Source: Sphingosinithalassobacter tenebrarum (GTDB lineage: Bacteria > Pseudomonadota > Alphaproteobacteria > Sphingomonadales > Sphingomonadaceae). Taken from it: DNA of 64,000 bases. The notes beneath the pieces were generated by a model. The model worked only from the letters and a program-made list of their open reading frames with translations, had not been told where the DNA came from and did not search any database. A program made the translations under genes and the position numbers. Positions within the stretch are counted from its first letter, which is position 1; every line of letters begins with the position of its first letter. The DNA lies in NCBI RefSeq assembly GCF_011057975.1, contig NZ_CP049109.1, forward strand, positions 1,829,001 through 1,893,000, written 5' to 3'. Below, piece after piece: positions 16,751-24,605 of this stretch.

Positions 16751-18783
16751 CAGCCGGTAAGCCGCAATTGCGAGATTTCGCCGGCGATCGCGCTGAACGT
16801 CTGCTGCAGCGCTTCGGAATCGCGAGCGGTGCGATATCGGCCCGGCGACGCGCAATTCTCCAGCCGCATTTCGGTGGAATTGTTGGTGCCGTTGCCGAAC
16901 GAGATCACCCAGAGCGTGATGTTCTTGTTCTTGATCTTGGTGCAGATGTCGAGGAAGCGCGCATTGACGCGGTGATCCATTTCCGCGCTGCTGGGCGCCT
17001 GGCCGTTGCTGTTCTGGCGCCGGTCGAACCAGGGCAGGCCATAGGCGGCATAGTCGTAATTCTGTGCCACCGTGTCGCCGTCGGTCATGAAGATCACATG
17101 GCGAACGATCGATCCGCCGCTGGGCGTGGTCGCGTTTTCCGATCCGAAGATGCCGTCGGGCGATACGAGCCGCGCGCCCCACAGCAGGCCGATGTCGTGA
17201 TAGGTGTTGCCGTTGGCGTTCAGGGCGTTGACATAGCTTTCAAAACCCGAGGCGCTGTTCCATTCCTGCAGCTTGCGTGCCGCCGGGGGGCAGTAATATT
17301 GCGGGTTGCCGCGATATTGGTTGGTGGTGCCGATGATCGCCGAATAGGACCACTGGTTGGTGCTGGACGCATTGTCATACTGTCCCGCACCGCGCAGGAA
17401 GATCGCACCCGGCAGCGCCGGCGCCCACAGGGTGGAATGGTCGCTCTGATCCGGGATCATGTCGATGTTCAGATCGTTCGCGTCGGTCGGCGCGACGTTC
17501 TGATTGTTGTTGGCGATCGTTTCGCGTTCCTCGATGCACCCGTCCCAATAAACCGGGACGTCGGCGCCATCGTCACCGATTGGCAGGTTCACATAGCTGT
17601 TCCAGTCGGTGCCGTCCTTCAGCCCCGAAATATCCTGCTCATACTGGCCATAGTCCCACCCGTCGAACGACTGTTCGGTTACCGCCTGGCGCACTTCGCT
17701 ATGCACCACGCTGGTATAGGTGCCGCGCGTACGGGTGCGCTGCTGCACCTGGCATGCCCAGCCCATGATGCCCGTCGCAATCGTCTGGTACTGCGTATCC
17801 ACATAGCCGGTGACGGTCCGCGTTTCCCATGTTCGCGTGTTGCCGTTGGTCACCACCTGAGTGTCATAGGTCGTCGTGGTCGGCCCGGTGGAGGAATTGG
17901 GGGGATAGGCGGGGCAGCTGAAATACTGCGCCGATCCATAGTTGGTCCAGTTGCTCCAGTCGCCGGATTCATTGCCGCCGCTGCCCGGTGTGGAAGGCTG
18001 TTCCACCCATTGGTAGCTGGTCGACGTGCTCCAGTGCGGCCGGCGCGTCTGATACTCCCAGGTGTCGGCGAAATAGGCGGTGGGCAGCAGCCGGCCGACA
18101 TTGACATTGGTATTGTACGGCACAAATCCGAAGCGGACCTGAACCTGCCCGGTGCCGCCGCTCTGATTGCCGCCGGAGCAATCTTCGGTCGTATCGCGTC
18201 GCGCGACGACTTCGTAAAAGCATTTCACGGCGCTGCGCAGGCTGGCGATCTTCGTCTGGGTATCGGTGTTCACCGCCTTGCTGCCCATCGACCCGGTAAC
18301 GTCGAGAACGAACATCACATCGGTGTTGGGCAGGCGCATTTCGGCGTCGCATGTGACGGACAGCGTTTCGGTTTCATCGCCGAAAATGCGCATCAGCGTC
18401 ATCGGCAGCGTCGCCGTTGCGGCGCCGGTCACCTTGCCGCCGCTTTCGGTGAATTCCTTTTCGACCGAGCTGGCACCATAGGGCGAAGTGGTGATGTTCG
18501 CCTCGAAGAATTCCTCGGCGGCCTCACGCGCGGCGAAGTTGTTCGCGCTCCACGTGCCCGCGCCCATCGCCTTGCGTCCGGCCAGCGCGCCGGCGTCGCA
18601 GGCATGCTGCAAGCGCGTCTTGACGATATACATGCGGCTGATATCGATGCCGCCGCCAACCATCCCCGCCAGCGGAATCAGCGCAAGGCCCATGATCGCC
18701 ATCGTATTGGCGCGCACGTCGCGGGCCAGCGCGGCAAGAAAGCCGCGGGCCGATCGCTGCTGGCGTTGGTTTCGTAGCGACAT
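16750..18783 (-). CDS. TadG-like pilus assembly protein with vWA domain
   Basis: A 677-residue protein: a basic N-terminal tail, a TM helix (about 27-48), the TadE/TadG pattern (MYIVKTRLQHACDAGALAGRKAM), then a von Willebrand A domain beginning DVMFVLDVTGSM with the MIDAS residues Asp161, Thr163 and Ser165-Ser168. The centre is a long, Ser/Thr/Gly-rich extracytoplasmic region with several cysteines. It is probably anchored in the inner membrane and helps to place Flp-type pili or another surface structure. First gene of the cluster; no pilin or secretion ATPase is nearby. Confidence 0.88.
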   Translation of the reverse strand: MSLRNQRQQRSARGFLAALARDVRANTMAIMGLALIPLAGMVGGGIDISRMYIVKTRLQHACDAGALAGRKAMGAGTWSANNFAAREAAEEFFEANITTSPYGASSVEKEFTESGGKVTGAATATLPMTLMRIFGDETETLSVTCDAEMRLPNTDVMFVLDVTGSMGSKAVNTDTQTKIASLRSAVKCFYEVVARRDTTEDCSGGNQSGGTGQVQVRFGFVPYNTNVNVGRLLPTAYFADTWEYQTRRPHWSTSTSYQWVEQPSTPGSGGNESGDWSNWTNYGSAQYFSCPAYPPNSSTGPTTTTYDTQVVTNGNTRTWETRTVTGYVDTQYQTIATGIMGWACQVQQRTRTRGTYTSVVHSEVRQAVTEQSFDGWDYGQYEQDISGLKDGTDWNSYVNLPIGDDGADVPVYWDGCIEERETIANNNQNVAPTDANDLNIDMIPDQSDHSTLWAPALPGAIFLRGAGQYDNASSTNQWSYSAIIGTTNQYRGNPQYYCPPAARKLQEWNSASGFESYVNALNANGNTYHDIGLLWGARLVSPDGIFGSENATTPSGGSIVRHVIFMTDGDTVAQNYDYAAYGLPWFDRRQNSNGQAPSSAEMDHRVNARFLDICTKIKNKNITLWVISFGNGTNNSTEMRLENCASPGRYRTARDSEALQQTFSAIAGEISQLRLTG

Positions 18784-18894
18784 GGTTGTGCTTGCGGTCC
18801 CCGGTTAGCCCCCGTCTATGCGGCAGGAGCGGATAATGGCGTTTCAACGATCAGGGTTAATTTCGCGCTTACGAAGCGCCCGGCGGCGCGCGGC

Positions 18895-19563
18895 ATGACG
18901 CCTGCCGAAGCGGAACGGAGCGTGATTCTGACCTATGCGCCGCAGGACCGCCGCGAAGGGCTTTCGGCGCTGCTCGCGCTCGATGATGCGCTGGGACGGC
19001 TGCTCGCGACGACCAGCGAGCCTGCGCTTGGACAGATTCGCCTGCAATGGTGGCGCGAGGCGCTGCAACGGCTCGATACCGCGCCGCCGCCGGCCGAGCC
19101 GGTGCTGGAGGGACTGGCCCGCGCGGTGCTGCCGACGGGCGTCACGGGGGAAGACCTGTCGGAAGTCATCGCCGGATGGGATGCGCTGATCGAAAGCGAA
19201 ACGCTTGACGAGGCGGCGCTGGCGCGCTTCGCCCAGGGCAGGGGGCAGACCCTGTTCCGCGCCGCCGCCTGCCTGCTTTCCGGCAAGTCGAGCGACCCTG
19301 TCGATGCGGCGGGGCAGGGCTGGGCGCTCGCCGATCTCGCCCGTCACCTCGATCGCGAGGAAGAGGCTGCGTTGACCCGCGCGCTTGCCGAAAAACACCT
19401 TGAGGAAGCGGCACGCCACCGCTGGAGCGCGGGAAGGCGCGCGCTCGGCGCGCTCGCGCTGCTTGCGCGTCGCGACCTGTCACTGCCGCGCGGCGCACAG
19501 CCGCCGGTCGGATCGCCTGCCCGTGTGGCGCGGCTGGTCTGGCATCGCCTCTCGGGTCGCTGA
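18895..19563 (+). CDS. Squalene/phytoene synthase family protein
   Basis: A 222-residue protein of the trans-isoprenyl synthase-like group (COG1562). The segments LLALDDALGRLL, IRLQWWREALQRLD and QGWALADLARHL match conserved helices, but the first Asp-rich motif of true synthases (DxxxD) is poorly kept. Length is about 70 residues shorter than phytoene synthase. It may be closer to the NDUFAF6-like branch linked to respiratory complex I assembly than to carotenoid synthesis. The start at 18895 precedes the first conserved helix; upstream lies the divergent tadG. Confidence 0.75.
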   Translation: MTPAEAERSVILTYAPQDRREGLSALLALDDALGRLLATTSEPALGQIRLQWWREALQRLDTAPPPAEPVLEGLARAVLPTGVTGEDLSEVIAGWDALIESETLDEAALARFAQGRGQTLFRAAACLLSGKSSDPVDAAGQGWALADLARHLDREEEAALTRALAEKHLEEAARHRWSAGRRALGALALLARRDLSLPRGAQPPVGSPARVARLVWHRLSGR

Positions 19564-19628
19564 GCGATCGCGCTTGCGTCGTGCCGCGCACGCGATAGCC
19601 TCGGTATCGCGAAAGGAGGGGGAACGGC

Positions 19629-20099
19629 ATGTGGCGCTATTTCGTGGGTGCGCTCGGCGCATTGAGCCTGGCGCTGGCGGGCATGTTCTTCTTTCGCGGT
19701 CTGGCTGCGCCCGAAGCCGCGCCGCTGCCGCCCGCGCCGATACCGGTCGCCGCGCCTTCCGGCACGCCCTCCGCGACGCCGCTGCCCAGGGCAGTGCCGC
19801 AGGCGACCGAAAAGACGCTCGAGGAAAAGCGATTCGACCGCTACGACCGCGATCACGACGAAATCGTCACGCGCGAGGAATATCTGCGCAATCGCCGCCG
19901 GTCCTATGCCCGGCTCGACACCAATGGCGACGGCAGGCTTTCGTTCGAGGAATGGGCGATCACCACCACGACGCGCTATGCCGATGCCGATGCGGACGGC
20001 AACGGCACGCTCAACCGCACCGAATTCGAGGACACGCGTACGCGCCCGGCACGGCCGCGATCGAAACCGACGCCGGCCTGCCGCTGCGATGATGACTGA
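19629..20099 (+). CDS. Exported or anchored EF-hand protein
   Basis: A 156-residue protein with an N-terminal hydrophobic segment (MWRYFVGALGALSLALAGMFFF), a Pro/Ala linker and three EF-hand-like loops: DRDHDEIVTREE, DTNGDGRLSFEE and DADADGNGTLNRTE. The second and third carry the full Ca ligand pattern; the first is weaker. The tail has two cysteines and three aspartates. Probably a periplasmic calcium-binding protein held by the signal anchor. An AAAGGAGG ribosome site precedes the ATG. It converges with trmFO. Confidence 0.82.
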   Translation: MWRYFVGALGALSLALAGMFFFRGLAAPEAAPLPPAPIPVAAPSGTPSATPLPRAVPQATEKTLEEKRFDRYDRDHDEIVTREEYLRNRRRSYARLDTNGDGRLSFEEWAITTTTRYADADADGNGTLNRTEFEDTRTRPARPRSKPTPACRCDDD

Positions 20100-20105
20100 C
20101 GGACG

Positions 20106-21461
20106 TCAGGCAGCAGGCATCCACTGCGCAAAGGCGTCGCGCGCGCGTCCCGTATAGAGCAGCTTGCGATCGGCCTTCTTCGTCCGCCCCTTGCCCGTTA
20201 CCGGCGGGAAGAGACCGAAATTGACGTTCATCGGCTGATAGGTCGATGCCTCCGCGCCGCCGGTGATGTGATGCAGCAGCGCGCCGAGCGCGGTTTCCAC
20301 CGGCGGAGGGCTCAGCGTTTCGCCTGCCAGCTCGGCCGCGGCGAACCGCCCGGCCATCAATCCGATCGCCGCGCTTTCGACATAGCCTTCGCAACCGGTA
20401 ATCTGTCCGGCGAAACGGACATGCGGCGCCGACTTCAGCCGCAGCGTCGGGTCGAGCAATTCGGGCGACTTGATGAAGGTGTTGCGGTGCAGCCCGCCCA
20501 GCCGAGCGAACTCGGCATTTTCCAGGCCGGGAATTGTCCTGAAAAGAGCAACTTGCGCGCCATATTTCAGTTTTGTCTGAAAGCCGACAATGTTCCACAA
20601 TGTCCCGCTGGCATTGTCCTGGCGCAGCTGCACCGCGGCATAGGGCCAGCGCCCCTGCGGATATTCGGGCGTGCGGTCATGCGGATTGTCGAGCCCCACC
20701 GGCTTCATCGGCCCGTGGCGCAGCGTGTCAATGCCGCGCTCGGCCATCACTTCGATCGGCATGCAGCCGTCGAAATAGGGGACATTCTCCCATTCGCGAA
20801 ACTCGGTCTTCTCGCCGTCGAGCAGCCCCTGGACGAAGGCGACATACTGCTCCTTGTTCATCGGGCAGTTGATATAGTCGCCGTCCTCGGAGCTTTCCGC
20901 CCCCTTGTTCCAGCGCGACTGTTTCCATGCCACCGACATGTCGATGCTGTCGAAGTGGACGATCGGCGCGATTGCGTCGAAGAAGGCGAGTTGATCCTTG
21001 CCGGTGGCGCCGGCGATGCTGCCCGCCAGACTCTCGGCGGTCAGCGGGCCGGTGGCGATGATCGTGAGGCCGCTTTCTGGAATAGAATCAACACGTTCTC
21101 GAACGATGCTGATATTCGGATGCGATTCGAGCGCGGCCGTCACGCTCTGCGAAAATGCGTCGCGATCGACCGCTAGCGCGGAACCGGCGGGCACCTTGTG
21201 TTCGTCGCCCTTGCCCATGATCAGCGAGCCGAGATCGCGCATCTCCTGATGGAGCAGCCCCACGGCATTGCGCTCGGCATCATCGGAGCGAAAGCTGTTC
21301 GAACAGACCAGTTCGGCCAGCCCGTCGGTCTGATGCGCCGGCGTCATGACGCCGCTGCCGCGCATTTCGGACAGGCGGACCCTATGCCCCGCCTGCGCCA
21401 GCTGCCATGCGGCCTCCGATCCGGCGAGGCCGCCGCCGATGATATGAATGTCGTGCGTCAT
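20106..21461 (-). CDS. trmFO: tRNA (uracil-54-C5) methyltransferase TrmFO
   Basis: A 451-residue folate/FAD-dependent enzyme that makes ribothymidine at tRNA position 54. The FAD Rossmann motif is [19 protein letters not shown] at the N-terminus. The [11 protein letters not shown] segment carries Cys53, equivalent to a catalytic cysteine in Bacillus TrmFO. The [17 protein letters not shown] motif lies near the C-terminus. Start 21461 ([10 protein letters not shown]) was chosen because FAD-binding begins within five residues. Confidence 0.95.
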   Translation of the reverse strand: MTHDIHIIGGGLAGSEAAWQLAQAGHRVRLSEMRGSGVMTPAHQTDGLAELVCSNSFRSDDAERNAVGLLHQEMRDLGSLIMGKGDEHKVPAGSALAVDRDAFSQSVTAALESHPNISIVRERVDSIPESGLTIIATGPLTAESLAGSIAGATGKDQLAFFDAIAPIVHFDSIDMSVAWKQSRWNKGAESSEDGDYINCPMNKEQYVAFVQGLLDGEKTEFREWENVPYFDGCMPIEVMAERGIDTLRHGPMKPVGLDNPHDRTPEYPQGRWPYAAVQLRQDNASGTLWNIVGFQTKLKYGAQVALFRTIPGLENAEFARLGGLHRNTFIKSPELLDPTLRLKSAPHVRFAGQITGCEGYVESAAIGLMAGRFAAAELAGETLSPPPVETALGALLHHITGGAEASTYQPMNVNFGLFPPVTGKGRTKKADRKLLYTGRARDAFAQWMPAA

Positions 21462-21471
21462 ACGCGCCTGG

Positions 21472-21921
21472 TTACTCGCTCTCTTCGGGAAGCCAGCGCA
21501 CATAACGCCGCGCGAGCAATGCGCATAGGGTGCCGGTGGCGGCGCCGAACAGGAACACAGAGGCTCCCATCACCCTTGTCGCCAGAAAAAGCCCGACGCT
21601 GCCGATAAGGACGGTGAGCAAAGTTATGACTCCGCCGCCGATAAAGCCTCCCGCAATTCCCCAAGCGGCATAGGCGCGTGCCCAAATATGGGCGCAGCCC
21701 AAGCTGGCCATTGCGTAGCTTCCGAACATGGCGGGAATGGCGGAAATGAAGAACCCGAATATGAACGAGATGCCGACCAATGGAATGAATGAGATCAGTG
21801 TTCCTGCACTCTCAACGCCGCCCTCGACCAACGCACCGGTTGCCAGGATCGCAGCACCAATTGGCCCACCGGCAGCGGCGGCGACCAGCCCGCCCTTTGA
21901 AAAGTCGACTCGATCGCTCAT
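21472..21921 (-). CDS. Glycine-rich multi-TM hypothetical protein
   Basis: Predicted 149-residue membrane protein. After a short polar start ([11 protein letters not shown]) it has about four hydrophobic segments rich in Gly and Ala, including [25 protein letters not shown] and [21 protein letters not shown], and a charged C-terminus. No family is recognised. The start overlaps the desaturase stop (ATGA), so it is expected to be co-expressed with the desaturase and share its GbsR-type control. Confidence 0.7.
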   Translation of the reverse strand: MSDRVDFSKGGLVAAAAGGPIGAAILATGALVEGGVESAGTLISFIPLVGISFIFGFFISAIPAMFGSYAMASLGCAHIWARAYAAWGIAGGFIGGGVITLLTVLIGSVGLFLATRVMGASVFLFGAATGTLCALLARRYVRWLPEESE

Positions 21922-22781
21922 GACTCCGCACCTCGTGCAGCCGACAGCAAGACGGTTGGTTTTCGAGGGATGGGCAGCACCATTTGTCGTTTCGTCGCCA
22001 GGGTCGGAAATGCCGCGTCGTTCCGTCCCGCCCGCACCGCGAGCCGCTTCACCGGCACTGCCGGAAACAAATGGTGCTCGAGATGCAGAAACATGTTGTA
22101 GCTAAGGCAATTGACCAGCGCGGACCGCTGGGTGCGCGCGTCGAGGCCGCTTTCCGCGACGTCATGATGGGTGATCCACACCGCGAAGAAGCCGGTCAGG
22201 CATTGCGCCACCAGCATCGCGGCGAGGTGATAGAGCAGGAACGTCGCGCCGCTGCCGAGCGCGGTGGCGATCATCGCGGCGTTCAGCCCCGCATCGATCG
22301 TCATCCGCCGCCGCAGCGCTGTTCCGCCGTGCCGCCAGGCACTGGCCTGCGTCTCGACCGGAAAGGCGGGGCCATAGGCGAGCACGCGCCAAGCGGACAT
22401 CCGCCCGCATTTCCCCTCGATATCGTCGGGCGTGCCGATCCGGCTGTGGTGCAGGAGATGGTTGTACGCCACCGAATGGTTCGAGCCGAGCATGAGGAAG
22501 CTCAGGCCGTGCAGCACGCGCCGATGCCCGCGCGGCGAAAAGCCGAGATTGCCGTGCACCGCCTCGTGATTGAGGCGCAGCGCAGTGAGGAAGAACAGGA
22601 AGCTGGCGGGCAGGGCGAGCCACCACAGCCCCGCCTGCGCCGCGACCCAGCTTGATAGCAGCCAGGGCAGGGGGTGGAGGCATTCGATCAGCCCTTCGCG
22701 CCGCGTCATCGGTGTCAGGTCGCGCCACGGCACCGATCGCAGCGCTGCCATCGGTGCTTGCGGGGGTGCGGGTTCGGCCAT
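21918..22781 (-). CDS. Membrane fatty-acid desaturase / hydroxylase family
   Basis: A 287-residue membrane di-iron protein. The three histidine boxes are intact: HEAVH (72-76), HLLHH (108-112) and HLEHH (233-237), the last followed by LFPAVP. Hydrophobic segments lie before box 1 and between boxes 2 and 3. Substrate could be a fatty acyl lipid or, in sphingomonads, a carotenoid-like molecule; sequence alone does not decide. The promoter region contains a 20-base palindrome that is repeated in front of the adjacent GbsR-type gene. Confidence 0.88.
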   Translation of the reverse strand: MAEPAPPQAPMAALRSVPWRDLTPMTRREGLIECLHPLPWLLSSWVAAQAGLWWLALPASFLFFLTALRLNHEAVHGNLGFSPRGHRRVLHGLSFLMLGSNHSVAYNHLLHHSRIGTPDDIEGKCGRMSAWRVLAYGPAFPVETQASAWRHGGTALRRRMTIDAGLNAAMIATALGSGATFLLYHLAAMLVAQCLTGFFAVWITHHDVAESGLDARTQRSALVNCLSYNMFLHLEHHLFPAVPVKRLAVRAGRNDAAFPTLATKRQMVLPIPRKPTVLLSAARGAES

Positions 22782-22801
22782 GACGTTTCTCCCTTTCGAA
22801 T

Positions 22802-22821
22802 ATTTCTGTAAATTCAGAAAT
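22802..22821. promoter_or_regulatory. Palindromic operator of the desaturase gene
   Basis: ATTTCTGTAA followed by ATTCAGAAAT, about 20 bases upstream of the desaturase ATG. It matches 19 of 20 bases of the palindrome in front of the GbsR-type gene, so both are probably bound by that regulator. Confidence 0.75.
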
Positions 22822-22866
22822 TCATAGGCGTGATGAATTGCGTTCCTGTCGTGTCGGTCTTTCGGG

Positions 22867-23415
22867 TTATTCCTCGGTCTTGCCGCCGCCGGGGATGAAG
22901 CGCGCGACGCGGCTGCCGAGCTTCATCAGCGTGACGAGCGTCGATTTGGGCAGGCCGCGTACCTGCTCATACCAGTTGGTTAGCGTGGAAATGAATTCGT
23001 GCATCCGCGTCACCCGCTCGCGCAGATGGGCGGGGGCCCGCGGATCGTTCTTCAGCTTTTCGGCGAGTTCGCCGAGAAGCGCGATCGTCGGGTCGATCTC
23101 GCGCTTCTTGCGCTCGGCGACGATGCGCATCAGCATTTCCCACAGGTCGCTCTCGGCGACGAAATGGTCGCGCCGGTCGCCCTCGACATGGACGCGGCGG
23201 ACGATCGAATAGCCCTGCAATTCCTTGAGCCCGTTCGACACGTTCGAACGCGCGAGGCCGAGTGCGTCGCAGATATCCTCGGCGGTCAGTGGATCGGCGG
23301 AGAGATAGAGCAGCGCATGGATCTGCGCGACCGACCGGTTGACGCCCCATTGGGTGCCCATTTCGCCCCAGTGGAGGATGAACGCCCTGGCGTCGGGATG
23401 ATCGGTCAGGCTCAT
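22867..23415 (-). CDS. GbsR/MarR-family transcriptional regulator
   Basis: A 182-residue winged-helix regulator. The HTH region is LSADPLTAEDICDALGLARSNVSNGLKELQGYSIVRRVHVEGDRRDHF (about residues 38-85), followed by a long helical dimerisation tail. GbsR homologues usually repress lipid- or osmolyte-related genes. Here the protein is encoded just upstream of a desaturase, and a near-identical 20-base palindrome lies before both genes. This strongly suggests autoregulation and repression of the desaturase pair. Confidence 0.88.
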   Translation of the reverse strand: MSLTDHPDARAFILHWGEMGTQWGVNRSVAQIHALLYLSADPLTAEDICDALGLARSNVSNGLKELQGYSIVRRVHVEGDRRDHFVAESDLWEMLMRIVAERKKREIDPTIALLGELAEKLKNDPRAPAHLRERVTRMHEFISTLTNWYEQVRGLPKSTLVTLMKLGSRVARFIPGGGKTEE

Positions 23416-23426
23416 GCGACACTCCT

Positions 23427-23446
23427 ATTTCTGTAAATACAGAAAT
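23427..23446. promoter_or_regulatory. Palindromic operator of the gbsR-like gene
   Basis: ATTTCTGTAA followed by ATACAGAAAT, 12 bases upstream of the regulator ATG; 9 of 10 positions of the two halves pair. It is the partner of the site at 22802-22821. Confidence 0.75.
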
Positions 23447-23584
23447 TAGTGCAAACATGTCAACCCGACGCGTATGGGGGCTGGCGCGATGTTTTGGCGT
23501 CAATGCGTGTTTTCCACACGGAACCAACGTCCGCGCCGCCGATTTCAGTCTGCGCGAAGCAACTATCGGGGCAAGGAACGGACG

Positions 23585-24139
23585 ATGGCGGAAACGGGAG
23601 AAACCGCGGCGGAAAATAGCTGGGGCTGGATGATGGCGATGGCCGTGCTGACGATTTTGCTCGGCATTTTTCTGCTCGCCACGCCCTATTTCACGGCGCT
23701 GATGACCGGAATGGTGATGGGGTTCAGTCTGGCGCTGCTGGGTGTCGGCGGCATCGTGATGGGGATTCGCGCGGTGCGTCCGCGGCGGCGCTGGCTGGAC
23801 ATTCTGCTCGGCGCGGCCGCCTTGCTGATCGGGCTCTATACCTGGATATTTCCGCTCGCCGGCACGCTGTCGCTCACCCTGCTTCTGGGCGTCTGGCTGG
23901 TTTTGCGCGGCATCGCCGAACTGTTCGCGATCAGTCAGCTGCACGATGGCGGCGGGCGCGGGCTGCTGCTGCTTTCCGGCCTGCTCGATCTGGTGGTGGG
24001 CGTGTTTCTGCTCGCTTATTATCCGTTTCCGGCAATGGCCTATCTGGGTATTTTCGTCGCGGTCAGCTTCCTGATGGGCGGCTTCGCGCTTTTCGTCGCG
24101 GCGCTGGGGCTGCGGCGGCTGGAAAAGGGGCTCGCCTGA
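23585..24139 (+). CDS. HdeD-family membrane protein (DUF308)
   Basis: A 184-residue inner-membrane protein with six hydrophobic helices arranged as the short repeated DUF308 pattern (LGIFLLATPYFTALM, LLGVGGIVMGIRAV and so on). HdeD proteins are linked to acid resistance in E. coli, but the biochemical role is unclear. Start 23585 (MAETGETAAENSW) is preceded by AAGGAACGG; the longer upstream frame is AT-poor and basic and looks non-coding. Confidence 0.87.
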   Translation: MAETGETAAENSWGWMMAMAVLTILLGIFLLATPYFTALMTGMVMGFSLALLGVGGIVMGIRAVRPRRRWLDILLGAAALLIGLYTWIFPLAGTLSLTLLLGVWLVLRGIAELFAISQLHDGGGRGLLLLSGLLDLVVGVFLLAYYPFPAMAYLGIFVAVSFLMGGFALFVAALGLRRLEKGLA

Positions 24140-24161
24140 ACCACGTGCCTGACCGGGGCAA

Positions 24162-24506
24162 TCAGCCGGCGACGGGCAGCTTCACGGTGCCGTCGTCTTT
24201 CCGCTCGATCGGGCTATAGGCGATCAGCGTTTCGAGCAGCATCGGCGCATAGAGATGCGGGAACAGCGCGCCGCCCCGGCTTTCCTCCCATTTGATCGCA
24301 TCGCCATGCGCGGCCAGGTCGACCGCGGCGATCCAAAGCCCTTGCTGGCCGGCGAAATGCTTGTCGACCGTCTCGGTCAATTGTGCGGCGGTGGACAAGT
24401 GGACATAGCCGTCGGCAAGGTCGATCGGCGCGCCCGAAAACCGGCCCTCGCGCTTGAGTTGCGCCATCTGCTCGCCGGTCAGCACCTTGTACGCCACTAT
24501 GTCCAT
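24162..24506 (-). CDS. DUF952 family protein
   Basis: A 114-residue soluble protein. The opening YKVLTGEQMAQLKREGRFSGAPIDLADGYVHLSTAAQLTETVDKHF and the following DLAAHGDAIKWEESRGGALFPHLY are hallmarks of DUF952, a fold related to ADP-ribosyltransferases or glutathione-type enzymes, of unknown function. In many alphaproteobacteria it sits upstream of pyrD; that partner is not here. Confidence 0.88.
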   Translation of the reverse strand: MDIVAYKVLTGEQMAQLKREGRFSGAPIDLADGYVHLSTAAQLTETVDKHFAGQQGLWIAAVDLAAHGDAIKWEESRGGALFPHLYAPMLLETLIAYSPIERKDDGTVKLPVAG

Positions 24507-24605
24507 TACAAACTCCGTTAGCTTTGCGATTGCCGTTTACACGGCGATTTCCCCGCCGCTACGCCTTCTCCCGCATCGTCGCAAACAGGGCCGGGGGAGG
24601 CTGGT

